Below, one piece after another: positions 29,801 through 38,090 of a stretch of 64,000 bases of DNA. The position numbers were made by a program, and so were the translations under genes. The stretch spans positions 62,001 to 126,000 of the forward strand of contig NZ_JAOTIS010000002.1 of NCBI RefSeq assembly GCF_025628935.1, in the 5' to 3' direction. The stretch is from Macrococcus capreoli (lineage in GTDB: Bacteria > Bacillota > Bacilli > Staphylococcales > Staphylococcaceae). The stretch's first letter is position 1, and each line of letters opens with the position of its first letter. The notes below the pieces were generated by a model. It was not told the DNA's origin. It ran no database searches and saw only the letters and a list, made by a program, of their open reading frames with translations.

Positions 29801-31910
29801 CTACTTCCTTAAGTATCTCCGCTTTCGTCATTCGTGCTTCTTCGGCAGAACGTATACGGATGTCCGTCATTGCATTACCGATTTTATCCTTCATAGCGAT
29901 AAACTTCTCGGCTTTGCCTTCTGTTGCGTTGTCTAATCCCGACAATGCTTTATCTATCTCGGATTTACCGATACCTAAATCGTCAGCTAGCTTTTTGACC
30001 GCAAGTCCTATAATCGCTAAACCGCCTGCGACGCCGACTACTACTGCGCCTCCTGCACCGAACATCATGAACGCTGCACCTGCGGCTGCAAGTACTCCGG
30101 TTACAGTTGCAATGCCTGTCGCCGCATCAACGAAGGACTGACCGAATTTCGTTATTTTGCCTTCAGCGTCGAAAAACTTATTCGTCAATTTTTCTAAATC
30201 GTCAATAATATTCTTTATCCACGCCATTGAACCGCCATCAGCTTTTGCGAATGCTCCACCGATATTTGCAGCGATATTCTGAATACCGTTCCAAACCATC
30301 TTCACTTGCGAACCAAACGTTTCGTATCGTTTAGACGATTCGTTTAATAAGGCAGTATTCGTTTCCCACTCTTGATTGGCCGTTCTTTGTGCGCTTGATA
30401 ACTCGTCAGATGCGCCTACTAAACGTTTCATAACGTCTAATTGTCTAATCTCGTTAATGCCTAAATCACGCAATGTCTTATCTAAGTTTCCGCCCGATGC
30501 TTTTACCTTTTCGAGTCCTTCGACCATCTTGATTAAACCGCCGTAAGCGTCTTCCTTAAATAGCTTTTGCACTTTTTCTATGCTCATGCCCATAACTTCT
30601 GCCCACTTCTGACCTTGATCCGTACCTTCGGCGATAGCAGACGCAGTTTTCGACATGATAGTCGAGATAGCCGATCCACCCATCTCCGCACGTACACCTA
30701 AGTCAGATAACGAAGTTGCTAACGCTACAACGTCAGCTTCGGACATATCTAACGCTTTACCCATACCGGCAATACGCATACCCATGTTAACGATGTCTTG
30801 CTCGGTAGCGGCCGATACGTTACCCATCTTAACGATAGTAGAACCGAATCTATCTACGTCACTACCCGCAGTACCCATAATATTCATCATACGGGCTAAG
30901 GCGTTTGCTGCGTCTTCTGACGCTAAGTTAGTAGACGTTCCCATACGTATCATCGTATCGGTAAATTTCGTAATGTCTTGATTCTTAACGCCTAACTGCG
31001 CTGCTGCTTCGGCAACGTTCGCAATCTCTTTATAACCGGCCGGCATACTACGTGACATTTCACGGAATGCTAAATCGAACTTTCGTAATTCTCTTGCGCT
31101 TGCATCGGTAGTCTTCGCTACTCCGGCTAATGCCGATTCATATTGCGTAAATACATACAATGAACCGCCGATTCCTGCCGCCATTGCTGCGCCAATTCCC
31201 ATCGCAGTCATCGATACACCGCGACCTATACGGTTAAAACGGTCTAAGTCTCGGGCTGCAAGTGACGCCGCTTTAGACGTATTTGTGAATCCGGTTGCAG
31301 CGCTATTAGTACCGCTAGCAGTAGACTCCATAGCCGACCCGGCATTTCTTGCCGACGTAGAAGCGTTATTTAAATGCGTCGCAGAATCCTTACTTGCGTT
31401 TGATACATGATCCATGCCGCTTGATAATGTATTTGCGCTAGTAACGACTTGCTCTACAGAACCGTTAAAGGCTCGCGTATTAGATGCTGCATTATTCAAC
31501 GATTGACCCGTTCTGTTTATCGAGTTTGTAGCTTTATCCGCACCATCTGACGCGTTATGCATCTTAGTTCCTACGCCATCCGCAGAATATCCTAGCGAGT
31601 CAAAGCCCGACTTAGCACCGCTTAAGGCTGCGCCTGTTGAGTTTACTCTACGCCCTGTATCGTCTGCTTTATCGCCTAAATCGTGCAGATGTGTCGACGC
31701 TTTATCGGCAGAATCGTTAACCTTATTAACGCTATTCGACATACCGTTCATTGCCGCGTCCATACCTTTAGTAGCGTTATTAACCGACGCCATACTGTTG
31801 TTTACGGAACGTTGGAACTTATCCATCGCGGCCTCGGCTGCTGCGAATCCTGCAACAAACGCAGTTGCATTCGCCTGCAAGTCAGCGGTTATCGTATATT
31901 TAGCCGTCAT
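26850..31910 (-). CDS. Tape measure protein
   Basis: 1686 residues with a helical, alanine/glutamine-rich N-terminus, a conserved TP901-type tape-measure core (about 225-560, MARMMNIMGTAGSD region), a hydrophobic segment about 585-640, and glycine-rich repeats near 1380-1520. By the usual rule of about 0.15 nm per residue the tail would be near 250 nm. The start overlaps the tail chaperone stop (TAATG). Confidence 0.95.
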   Translation of the reverse strand: MTAKYTITADLQANATAFVAGFAAAEAAMDKFQRSVNNSMASVNNATKGMDAAMNGMSNSVNKVNDSADKASTHLHDLGDKADDTGRRVNSTGAALSGAKSGFDSLGYSADGVGTKMHNASDGADKATNSINRTGQSLNNAASNTRAFNGSVEQVVTSANTLSSGMDHVSNASKDSATHLNNASTSARNAGSAMESTASGTNSAATGFTNTSKAASLAARDLDRFNRIGRGVSMTAMGIGAAMAAGIGGSLYVFTQYESALAGVAKTTDASARELRKFDLAFREMSRSMPAGYKEIANVAEAAAQLGVKNQDITKFTDTMIRMGTSTNLASEDAANALARMMNIMGTAGSDVDRFGSTIVKMGNVSAATEQDIVNMGMRIAGMGKALDMSEADVVALATSLSDLGVRAEMGGSAISTIMSKTASAIAEGTDQGQKWAEVMGMSIEKVQKLFKEDAYGGLIKMVEGLEKVKASGGNLDKTLRDLGINEIRQLDVMKRLVGASDELSSAQRTANQEWETNTALLNESSKRYETFGSQVKMVWNGIQNIAANIGGAFAKADGGSMAWIKNIIDDLEKLTNKFFDAEGKITKFGQSFVDAATGIATVTGVLAAAGAAFMMFGAGGAVVVGVAGGLAIIGLAVKKLADDLGIGKSEIDKALSGLDNATEGKAEKFIAMKDKIGNAMTDIRIRSAEEARMTKAEILKEVDALTNEVISAINAKEDQILAINKRLVQSATGAEKEALKASVSEIKAHFEEQRNLAANAQATITKVLSSAYDERRQLSSQEYGTISNMFAGLDKLYSTHVSKNIDEMGRLSDAFKSFDENTSLKTVQSNLTSYAKETAQAMGELTKGFEKQSNIIKASSLNDKEKALHLSSLRREYDQNATALLGNLDIYEQEAQKLQKSASATKDLTDKQKEQLDVLKTSKNEAGAYNATLDKYGAQTEGLMVSQKSLSQAAKDAANAMKDSKNTAEGVSSAYLAAADKVTTLNEAFDIVKTGSKAAAQAMGEGFVSSIENGVKMVDLGSAGKMKVDEFIKGVQSGKISVEQAAIAQVNAMRARLGEGSLSAEGEKQVNSFIQGFRAKGANLTSIAGELGLSLKSGMKVDLGDAGQVTVQSFVSGLKSGQYGAVELMTFFQTQLKSASLTDLTSEGSSTMQTMKAGLESGLLSADQVMAALKTRIKANAQTDLMSEGKVTLDTLVAGLESGKYSVDTFMMGVKQLLKESAKGDLTAEGTSTMQSFGIGLDIGKADPMAKAQQSKAEIEQLLFGTNAMPGGQNAMTSFGSGITALEGVPAGAAVQAKTSVEQALAGTTDGLGGQKAMTDLTTGLATNMMNPLAQAALISNTVETELGNTTDGNGGNKAGNSFLAGLTSFFAPATAHAAEMKAGVENNLGSTTDGGGGAKAGAKMAGDLAAKVPNTNSAANSHKSTTEKTLGSTTDGGGGTKAGVKFSSDLNSKTGASRSAASSNKNAVETTLGSSTDGRGGHKAGSMYVSGVQGQTGNARSAGSSVSSAGRSGLSSNSNTYGLGQDFGSGFVNGIRSFIGAAIEAAASLARAALNAVKSAQRSNSPAKETIALGGDFGDGFALAITDKASDAANAAKTMVNSAISAANRANTGLSPLDLSSDALGGESKRSLATTLSTVNKVEMSSKQPAYINVGIGGQEFRTFSENIHDANTKRLNLRSRFEA
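27460..28020 (-). repeat. Glycine-rich repeats in the tape measure gene
   Basis: At least five units of about 37 residues share the pattern LGxTTDGxGGxKAG. DNA copies diverge but keep the frame. Confidence 0.85.
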
Positions 31911-32388
31911 TAAACGTCCTCCTCTCCTATAGTAATTCCGTTAAGCACACTTTCTGCGAATTCCTTCGACTTTCTAAACGCCTCAACATCTTCAGGATTA
32001 ACTCGTTTCTTGCCGATGTCAGTACCGTCTAATAACGTCTGCTCGACTTTCTTACGGTCAAATAAGTCTTTAAACGATTTAATAATCGGTTTACCTTTTT
32101 CGTCGAACGCTCCCGATAGCGCCGTACAATATGCTTGCGTGTACATCATTTCTAAGTCGTCTATGTATCGCATTGTCGCCCCGTGACGAAGCGCTTTATA
32201 CTCCGATAGAGTCATTCTGCGAATAGTCATAGGATCGCTAATGCCTAAATATCTGTAACAATCGCTATATAATTCAGCGTATGTAAATCGGTTAGCCTCA
32301 CGGTTCTCTACCGCAGCTTCCCGAGTATTTTCGTTTACTCTTCGTTCGAAATCGTTTGATTCACTTGAACGAAGATGTGATTGTACAA
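31910..32388 (-). CDS. Tail assembly chaperone, -1 frame extension (gpT-like part)
   Basis: The -1 frame is open without stop from the slippery site at 32386-32392 to the stop at 31910. An independent ATG at 32230 gives only 106 residues and lacks a good ribosome site. Fusion to the upstream frame gives about 268 residues, the classical G/GT arrangement of siphophages upstream of the tape measure gene. The 158 extension residues include RFTYAELYSDCYRYLGISDP before the internal ATG. Confidence 0.85.
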
Positions 32389-32715
32389 ACCCACATTTTG
32401 CAGCGCCTCAATACACGCTTCTGCTAACGGTTGGAATCCGCCTAATTCTACGGCTTTATCTTGAATCGCTTTATTTAAATCTTTCTCCGAGTACTTCTTC
32501 GTTTGAACGTCAACTAAGCCCGCTTTAAAGTAATCAACGATTGCTTGCACGCTTACTGCCGTTAATTGACCGAATAAAATTTGAACCCCTAAACCGAATT
32601 CTGCGTCTAAGTCTTGCGTAATTTGCTGCTTAAACTTGTACTTAGAATCTAAACTTAGCGCGAAACCGATTCCTAAGTTTAATTCGTATGTTTCGTCTTT
32701 AATCGTGATATTCAT
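32335..32715 (-). CDS. Tail assembly chaperone (gpG-like)
   Basis: 126 residues, the short product of the frameshift pair, placed between major tail protein and tape measure gene. It should coat the tape measure protein during tail assembly with the longer frameshift product. A TP901/SPP1-like sequence style is seen but no unique motif. The frameshift heptamer lies 17 codons before its stop. Confidence 0.85.
   Translation of the reverse strand: MNITIKDETYELNLGIGFALSLDSKYKFKQQITQDLDAEFGLGVQILFGQLTAVSVQAIVDYFKAGLVDVQTKKYSEKDLNKAIQDKAVELGGFQPLAEACIEALQNVGLYNHIFVQVNQTISNEE
32386..32392 (-). promoter_or_regulatory. -1 ribosomal frameshift site G GGT TTG
   Basis: The heptamer fits X XXY YYZ in the zero frame of 32335-32715 (G is the third base of codon GTG). 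All downstream -1 codons are sense until 31910. Confidence 0.82.
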
Positions 32716-32807
32716 GTGTTATCCTCCGTTATCGTTTATAATTCGTTAAATAAATCGAAAAGAAAGCGAAGTAGATCATACTACCTCGCTAGTCTAATCG
32801 TTGATGC

Positions 32808-33314
32808 TTACGCTCCTGTTGACGCTAACTTACCGAAGTCATGGAATGCGTATTGAACTGCCGTGAATTGTTCCGGAGTTAACGTAACTTCTCCATCACG
32901 CGGAGATAAGTTTACTGCGAATGTAGTAGATAATTCTGTATATCCGTCAGTACCGCTTGAAGTGTTATAGTTCGTTAACTTACCTTGCATATACGTTGCA
33001 GGGTATTTACCCGACGAGTTAGCTTCCGTAATGTCAACTTCCCAACATTGAAGCATTTTATCGTTAATATACGAATCTTTTAATAACTGATGCGTAGCGT
33101 CATTACGTACTACATACGATGTAATATCTAAAGACGCGTTTTCTGAACCCGTATCCTTAATCGTACCGTCTTTCGTAGCCTCTTCGATTGATTCACGTTC
33201 ACGAGATAATTCGTGATCCGTTTGAAAGGCTAAACGCAATTTATTTCCGTCAGTAGTAGTATCGTCCATAGCTTGGAAGAATAATACCGTTTTAGTACCT
33301 TTAGAAACTGCCAT
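32808..33314 (-). CDS. Major tail (tube) protein
   Basis: 168 residues of the phi13/TP901-1 major tail protein type: an N-terminal segment MAVSKGTKTVLFFQ, acidic beta-rich body and a C-terminal extension. It polymerises into the tail tube. Position before the chaperone pair is canonical. A ribosome site AAAGGGG precedes the ATG. Confidence 0.85.
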   Translation of the reverse strand: MAVSKGTKTVLFFQAMDDTTTDGNKLRLAFQTDHELSRERESIEEATKDGTIKDTGSENASLDITSYVVRNDATHQLLKDSYINDKMLQCWEVDITEANSSGKYPATYMQGKLTNYNTSSGTDGYTELSTTFAVNLSPRDGEVTLTPEQFTAVQYAFHDFGKLASTGA

Positions 33315-33335
33315 TATTTAATCCCCTTTTTTCGT

Positions 33336-33788
33336 TTAATTTTCGTTTATTTTTACGTGCGCTAGTTCGACAACGAAGTCAGTATACGAACGCACGTTAT
33401 TTGTTTCGTCTTCTGCTAAGGTTCCGAATGGAACGGTTAAATCGCTATTTATTCGAGATACACTAAATTGACCGAGAATTTCGCCCTTCTCGTTCATTAA
33501 CGGAATCGTATGGTATAGCAATACTTCGTTGATAATTCCTTGCGTATCTGCGTGTGACACAACGTCTTTAGCATAATTAGCGATGTTTAAATAGATGTTT
33601 TCGGCAACTAAATCGTTTAATTTCGTCTGCTCCGTAAAGCCCGAATTAACTAATTCAATACCGATAAACGCTTCATCTTCGGGAGGGATGTATGATGGAT
33701 AACGCCATACACACGTTACACCCGTCAGTTCTTCGAGGTATACTCGTAGTCCGATAATGAAGTGCTTGTACGTAATGCGTTCTACCAT
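33336..33788 (-). CDS. Tail terminator protein
   Basis: 150 residues, similar in length, order and composition to tail terminators that cap the tail tube and join it to the head. Placed between the HK97 gp10-like gene and the major tail gene, the canonical slot. The stop codon TAA starts a TAAACGA pair. The start overlaps the upstream stop (ATGGTAG). Confidence 0.7.
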   Translation of the reverse strand: MVERITYKHFIIGLRVYLEELTGVTCVWRYPSYIPPEDEAFIGIELVNSGFTEQTKLNDLVAENIYLNIANYAKDVVSHADTQGIINEVLLYHTIPLMNEKGEILGQFSVSRINSDLTVPFGTLAEDETNNVRSYTDFVVELAHVKINEN

Positions 33789-34147
33789 GCGCTGTCAACC
33801 ACCCTTTGTAATCGCGGCACAATCTGCATCTCCGCTTGATTGACCGGTATAGTAATGAAATAGCGTTTAGTCTTATGCTCGAAGTTTTGTCGCCAATAGT
33901 ACGGTACTGCGTCTATATTCGATAAAATCTGCCAATGTAACGATCCTGCATGACTAGCGCTTCCTTGAATGTTCTCACGTAACCAACCCGTATCAACGGG
34001 AGCACGTTCTGCTTGCGCTTTAACTGTGTCATACGTTAGCTTACCGAGTTCTTGGTCTACTTCCTGCAATACCGAAGTTACTTTCGACTTACTTATATCT
34101 TTTCTTAAGCGGTTAAAGTCACCGCGCATCTTAATCGATATTTTCAT
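33782..34147 (-). CDS. HK97 gp10-like tail component
   Basis: 121 residues with the family hallmark APVDTGWLRENIQ about residues 47-60. HK97 gp10-like proteins belong to head-tail joining or tail completion. Overlaps the upstream gene by 4 nt (ATGA). Confidence 0.85.
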   Translation of the reverse strand: MKISIKMRGDFNRLRKDISKSKVTSVLQEVDQELGKLTYDTVKAQAERAPVDTGWLRENIQGSASHAGSLHWQILSNIDAVPYYWRQNFEHKTKRYFITIPVNQAEMQIVPRLQRVVDSAW

Positions 34148-34539
34148 GTCGTTCGCTTCCCAACGAATTCATGTCGATTGTATATGCCGATACCTTTCGG
34201 GTCTTCCGATAGAACCGAGTACTTATCGCCGTTATGATAGGCGTATACAATACGTTTAGCGTCGATACCGCCTAACTCCTCGACCGAAATACTAAACCAT
34301 ATATCGCCTTCTACTACTTCGGCTTGTTCACGTAATCGTCTTTCAGCAGCAACCCTTGACGTTCTATCTGTAACTACCGATAATACTTTCTTCTTAAGCG
34401 TTGGATATTCGATAACGCCTGTTGCTTTGTTTTTTACCCCTACAGAACTACGATACTCTATTTCGATTTCTCTACGTCTATTTGCGATAACCTCACGTCG
34501 AGTATCGAACATAAACTGTAAATCCTCTTGCGATAGCAT
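34144..34539 (-). CDS. Head closure / head-tail connector protein
   Basis: 131 residues from ATG 34539, which overlaps the upstream stop (TAATG) and has GGAGGTGAG nearby; the reading from 34578 is less likely. Beta-rich, basic, no hallmark motif seen. Position suggests an SPP1 gp16-type head closure protein. Confidence 0.65.
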   Translation of the reverse strand: MLSQEDLQFMFDTRREVIANRRREIEIEYRSSVGVKNKATGVIEYPTLKKKVLSVVTDRTSRVAAERRLREQAEVVEGDIWFSISVEELGGIDAKRIVYAYHNGDKYSVLSEDPKGIGIYNRHEFVGKRTT

Positions 34540-35336
34540 TAATCGCTCACCTCCACGACTTCTAACCACGATGTACATTGCGGATGAGGGAAGTAGATTA
34601 TTGCGTCAGTCGATTTATAAACGCCTGCACCTTTACCGTACTTGTCCTTATTCGCTAGTTCGTAGCATTTATGCATCTTACGTCTTGGATGTCGTGGGAA
34701 CGATTCATGAATACGTATCCAATCGTAACCGTTATTAGCAGTCGTTTTACCGAACTGATAACGATACGTATTGTATATCTCCGATTCAATGATCCGTCTC
34801 GTAGTCCAATCCGTATCTTTAAACGTATTTCGTACGTTTGAGATAATTGTATTAACATCATCGCCGCCTAAAACGCCTTGACGCACTAACTTGCGAATCT
34901 CCGTGTTAATATCCGAAGCAGCAATCTTTGTACGTTGTTCAAGCGTCTTATCTCCGATGATTACCGTCTTAGATAACTCTTTTTCGACGTTTGCAATAAA
35001 CGGCTTAGAAGCGTCTTCTAGTTCGTTTACAATCGATTCAGCGGTTAATGCCGCTACTTCTTTCATTGCAGCGGTTAAGCCGTCGTATAATACCGACTGA
35101 TACTCGCGTTCTAATCGGTCTATCTCCGACATAATGAATCGTAGCTTTGTCGTATTAACTGTTGTACGTTTTAGTGTACGTTCTGTACCGTTAGCATTAA
35201 CTGCCGTAATTGACTCGGACTTAGCGTTAGCGTTAAGAACATCTATTAATACGACACTTAACGCTGCTAATTCGGCTAGAATATCTTCTTGCACCTTTTG
35301 ATTCGTTTCTTCTACGTTATTCGCTAGTTCGTTCAT
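34539..35336 (-). CDS. Minor head protein, Mu F / SPP1 gp7-like
   Basis: 265 residues. The C-terminal half matches the phage Mu F-like minor head family: helices with IIESEIYNTYRYQFG, then the HxxC-type end region HPRRKMHKC...FPHPQCTSWLEV. Such proteins are ejected or sit at the portal. Here the gene follows the capsid and connector genes rather than the portal gene, an uncommon order. It overlaps the upstream gene by 20 nt. Confidence 0.75.
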   Translation of the reverse strand: MNELANNVEETNQKVQEDILAELAALSVVLIDVLNANAKSESITAVNANGTERTLKRTTVNTTKLRFIMSEIDRLEREYQSVLYDGLTAAMKEVAALTAESIVNELEDASKPFIANVEKELSKTVIIGDKTLEQRTKIAASDINTEIRKLVRQGVLGGDDVNTIISNVRNTFKDTDWTTRRIIESEIYNTYRYQFGKTTANNGYDWIRIHESFPRHPRRKMHKCYELANKDKYGKGAGVYKSTDAIIYFPHPQCTSWLEVVEVSD

Positions 35337-35685
35337 CTAAGAATCCCGCCCTATTACGCAACATAAAGAAACTGTGTTGACCCGATAACTCTTTATCGTA
35401 CGCTTTTTTAACGTCTTCCCAAGCGCCGTATAAATCGTTTGCAAAACGTCTGTATTGATCGAATAATCTCGATTTATCTACGGACTCTTCGCCGTCTGCG
35501 TATTTAAACGCAATACGTGCTTTCTTAGCATCCTCTAGCGCTAAAAGATAGTCGACATACATACGAATAAGATTCTCTTGCTTTTCGTCGTAGTCTGAAT
35601 CGATAGAGAAGCCGTTAGTTATAGCGGCTCTTTTTACTATCGATTCTTCTACGTTTAAATCCTCTGAAAGATTCGCTAAGTTCAC
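35317..35685 (-). CDS. Head-tail connector (adaptor) protein
   Basis: 122 residues, largely helical, GTG start after a strong GGAGG. Placement after the capsid gene fits an adaptor of the SPP1 gp15 type that docks on the portal. The identification is by context and helical content. Confidence 0.6.
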   Translation of the reverse strand: MNLANLSEDLNVEESIVKRAAITNGFSIDSDYDEKQENLIRMYVDYLLALEDAKKARIAFKYADGEESVDKSRLFDQYRRFANDLYGAWEDVKKAYDKELSGQHSFFMLRNRAGFLDERTSE

Positions 35686-35704
35686 ACTAACGACCTCCTA
35701 CGAT

Positions 35705-35902
35705 TTATTTATCTTCGTCTTTTTTAGGCGCTACTTTACGTGCAGGCGCTTTCTTAGGCGCCTCTTTCTTCGCCTCTTCGACTTCTTTTACGTAGCCAAG
35801 ATTAACGAGATAACGCGCTTCTGCTTCCGAAACCTCGATAACTTGACCTTTAATAGCGTCGCCTACGACTGCGTTAAGTACTTCTACTTTTACTTTTGCC
35901 AT
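35705..35902 (-). CDS. Small phage protein with basic lysine/alanine tail
   Basis: 65 residues. Residues 1-40 form a compact beta/alpha unit (KGQVIEVSEAEARYLVNLGYV) seen in small proteins next to capsid genes, and residues 42-65 are Lys/Ala/Pro-rich. It could bind DNA or the capsid surface. Strong ribosome site GGGAGG. Confidence 0.7.
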   Translation of the reverse strand: MAKVKVEVLNAVVGDAIKGQVIEVSEAEARYLVNLGYVKEVEEAKKEAPKKAPARKVAPKKDEDK

Positions 35903-35921
35903 GCGTTATAACCTCCCGTTA

Positions 35922-36956
35922 TTAGACTGTTGGTGCGATAACGTCAGCGTGTAATACTAACGTAGGGTTCTCTAAGATCGCGAATCCACTTTGTGCTACT
36001 TCGATGATAGAACGTTTTGGAGTACGCTCGTCATACGCTTCTAATGTAGCAACCGGTGCAAAGTTATCTGCGTCCGGATTCGGGCCTGTTAAGAACTTAC
36101 CTGCGCCTTTAGAAGCGAAGATAACACGGTTTTCCGGGAATACTTCGATTACTTCGTTTTCTCCCGAATAAATATCTTTAACTTCGATTGAAGTCTCTTC
36201 GACTAGTACAAGCGTTGGTAATCCGTAGCGTCCTAATACTTCGTTAACTTCTGCTAACGATACGCGAGTAGCGCCCGGTGTCATAGGACGTGCTTCTGCG
36301 ATAATCGTTTTATTATCGGTTAACTGATTTAATACTTTACGCGTTAAAAGCATTGCTTCCGGCTTTTTACCGTTTGCTTTGCGGTATACTTCAACCCATC
36401 CTAATAAGTCCCCGATTACATCGCGATCTTTAACCGCCCAATCTGCACCGCTAGTTAATGCAATCTTTTGTTCCGCAGGGATACCGTAGTCTAATTTAAC
36501 TTTTACTCCGTTTTTATCATACTCGTTGTAACCTAACGCTAATGCTTTAAGTTTTTCGATACGGATACGTAAGCGTAATGCGAACACTAAGTCAGCCGAT
36601 TTATTTAATAACTTTTCGATCATTGCCGACTTTTCACCGTTTGAACGTGCTTGTGCGATTGCGTATAACTCCTCGATAGTTACAACGTCTTTTAAACCGA
36701 AGTGTGCTAATTCGCCCATAACGCTAGCAGTAGCGTGACGGTCAACAACCGGCTTTTCTGCGCCTAATCCAATCATTGCTGCGATGTGTTGAGAACGCTT
36801 GATGATGTCGTAAGCGAATGTAGTGTTGTAAGTCGTCTCGTCTCCGATATACGATTCAACGAATGATAACTCGTCGAATGGCGCTTTCATTGATTCGTCA
36901 ATAAAGCCTTTTAATGCGGGTTTTTGAAATTCTTTTAAATGCGTAATGCCTGCCAT
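35922..36956 (-). CDS. Major capsid protein
   Basis: 344 residues, HK97-fold capsid protein of the lambda gpE-like type by length and by the order scaffold-decoration-capsid. The MPG motif-like end VHADVIAPTV and the KSADLVFALRLRIRIEKLKA helix region fit. AAAGGGG ribosome site. It forms the icosahedral head. Confidence 0.85.
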   Translation of the reverse strand: MAGITHLKEFQKPALKGFIDESMKAPFDELSFVESYIGDETTYNTTFAYDIIKRSQHIAAMIGLGAEKPVVDRHATASVMGELAHFGLKDVVTIEELYAIAQARSNGEKSAMIEKLLNKSADLVFALRLRIRIEKLKALALGYNEYDKNGVKVKLDYGIPAEQKIALTSGADWAVKDRDVIGDLLGWVEVYRKANGKKPEAMLLTRKVLNQLTDNKTIIAEARPMTPGATRVSLAEVNEVLGRYGLPTLVLVEETSIEVKDIYSGENEVIEVFPENRVIFASKGAGKFLTGPNPDADNFAPVATLEAYDERTPKRSIIEVAQSGFAILENPTLVLHADVIAPTV

Positions 36957-37003
36957 AATTTGTTAATCCCCTTTGTTTATATTTTCGTTTATTTTCCGTT
37001 TAA

Positions 37004-37390
37004 TTACTTATTAGCGATATGTGAAACGAAGTGAATGTTCTGATTTAACGGTTTAAACGTTTCAACTTTCGCTTGGTCTGCCGTTGGTAACTTTTTAAGG
37101 TATACCGAACCTTCGATAATAACTGCGCCTGTAATAGCGTCAGATACTCCGTCATGATCGTGGTCTTCGTTTAAGATATAGAAGTTATCGAATCCACTCG
37201 CAGTAGTAAACGGTTCATACTTACCTGTCGTAGTATTACGAGCAATTAACGTCCCTACCTCGATTAATCCTTTTGGAAACTTTGTAGCGTCTAATGTAGC
37301 GCCACCATGTACGTACTTTACGTGTTCCGAAGCTAAGATATTCTTTCCGCCACGGAAGTCAACTCTGTTTTGTTTTAGCGTGTAAGCCAT
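37004..37390 (-). CDS. Head decoration protein
   Basis: 128 residues, beta-rich, between scaffold and capsid genes. The composition and the segment GTLIARNTTTGKYEPF resemble lambda gpD-type decoration proteins that stabilise the expanded head. Identification mostly by position. Confidence 0.7.
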   Translation of the reverse strand: MAYTLKQNRVDFRGGKNILASEHVKYVHGGATLDATKFPKGLIEVGTLIARNTTTGKYEPFTTASGFDNFYILNEDHDHDGVSDAITGAVIIEGSVYLKKLPTADQAKVETFKPLNQNIHFVSHIANK

Positions 37391-37436
37391 TCGTCATTTC
37401 TCCCTCTTTGTTTGTTTTCGTTTAAAAGTCGTTTAA

Positions 37437-38015
37437 TTAACGCCCTAAACGTTTAAATAGTTCTCTACCGAAATCGTCATCGCCTTTTTGCTCCGATCCT
37501 TTCGATTCCCCGAAACCTGCGCTCGGGTCTTTATATGCCGCTTGTTTAGCTGCGACGAAATCGCTATATACCGATTCAACGGCAGTTTCTAACTCTTCGT
37601 CTGTCTCCGCTAACTTATCGACATATTTCGAATACTTTGTAACCTCTTCGCTTGATAAACCTTTCGCAAGTAACTTATCGTTAATCGACTTCTCACGTTC
37701 TGCACGCGCCTTTTCCGCTTGAAGTTCCGCAATAGTTGCGTTAGCTTTATCGAGTAACTCTTTATACTCGCCTTGCTCTTCTAAACGCTTTTGCTCCTCT
37801 TCTTCGTCGCGCTTTTTACGATCGCGAGCCAAGCGGTCTTTGATAATTTGGTCGATTTCTTCTTGCGTATAAACTTTTCCTTCTTTTTTATCCGGTTCAT
37901 TCGCCGATTCATCTACGTCGTTTTCTTCGTTATCAACAACGTCGTCAGTTTCGGTAGGCTCACCGTCAGCCTCGTCAGAAAAGAATTGTAGGTTTAAGCG
38001 TAATGTTTCTTCCAT
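37437..38015 (-). CDS. Scaffolding protein (DUF4355-like)
   Basis: 192 residues. An acidic N-terminus is followed by TQEEIDQIIKDRLARDRKKRDEEE and a long coiled coil, then a basic end (RELFKRLGR). This is the DUF4355 pattern of head scaffolds in SPP1-like phages. It guides capsid assembly and leaves the head. Confidence 0.85.
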   Translation of the reverse strand: MEETLRLNLQFFSDEADGEPTETDDVVDNEENDVDESANEPDKKEGKVYTQEEIDQIIKDRLARDRKKRDEEEEQKRLEEQGEYKELLDKANATIAELQAEKARAEREKSINDKLLAKGLSSEEVTKYSKYVDKLAETDEELETAVESVYSDFVAAKQAAYKDPSAGFGESKGSEQKGDDDFGRELFKRLGR

Positions 38016-38090
38016 TCGTATCCTCCCGTTTAAACTCCGTCGAGTATTAAGTCCGTTTCTTTTTACGACTTAACGTTCGGTCAAAATCGT

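Noticed and set aside
31910-32230. Separate 106-residue gene before the tape measure
   Set aside because: Better explained as the -1 frameshift extension because the frame is open further upstream to a perfect slippery heptamer.
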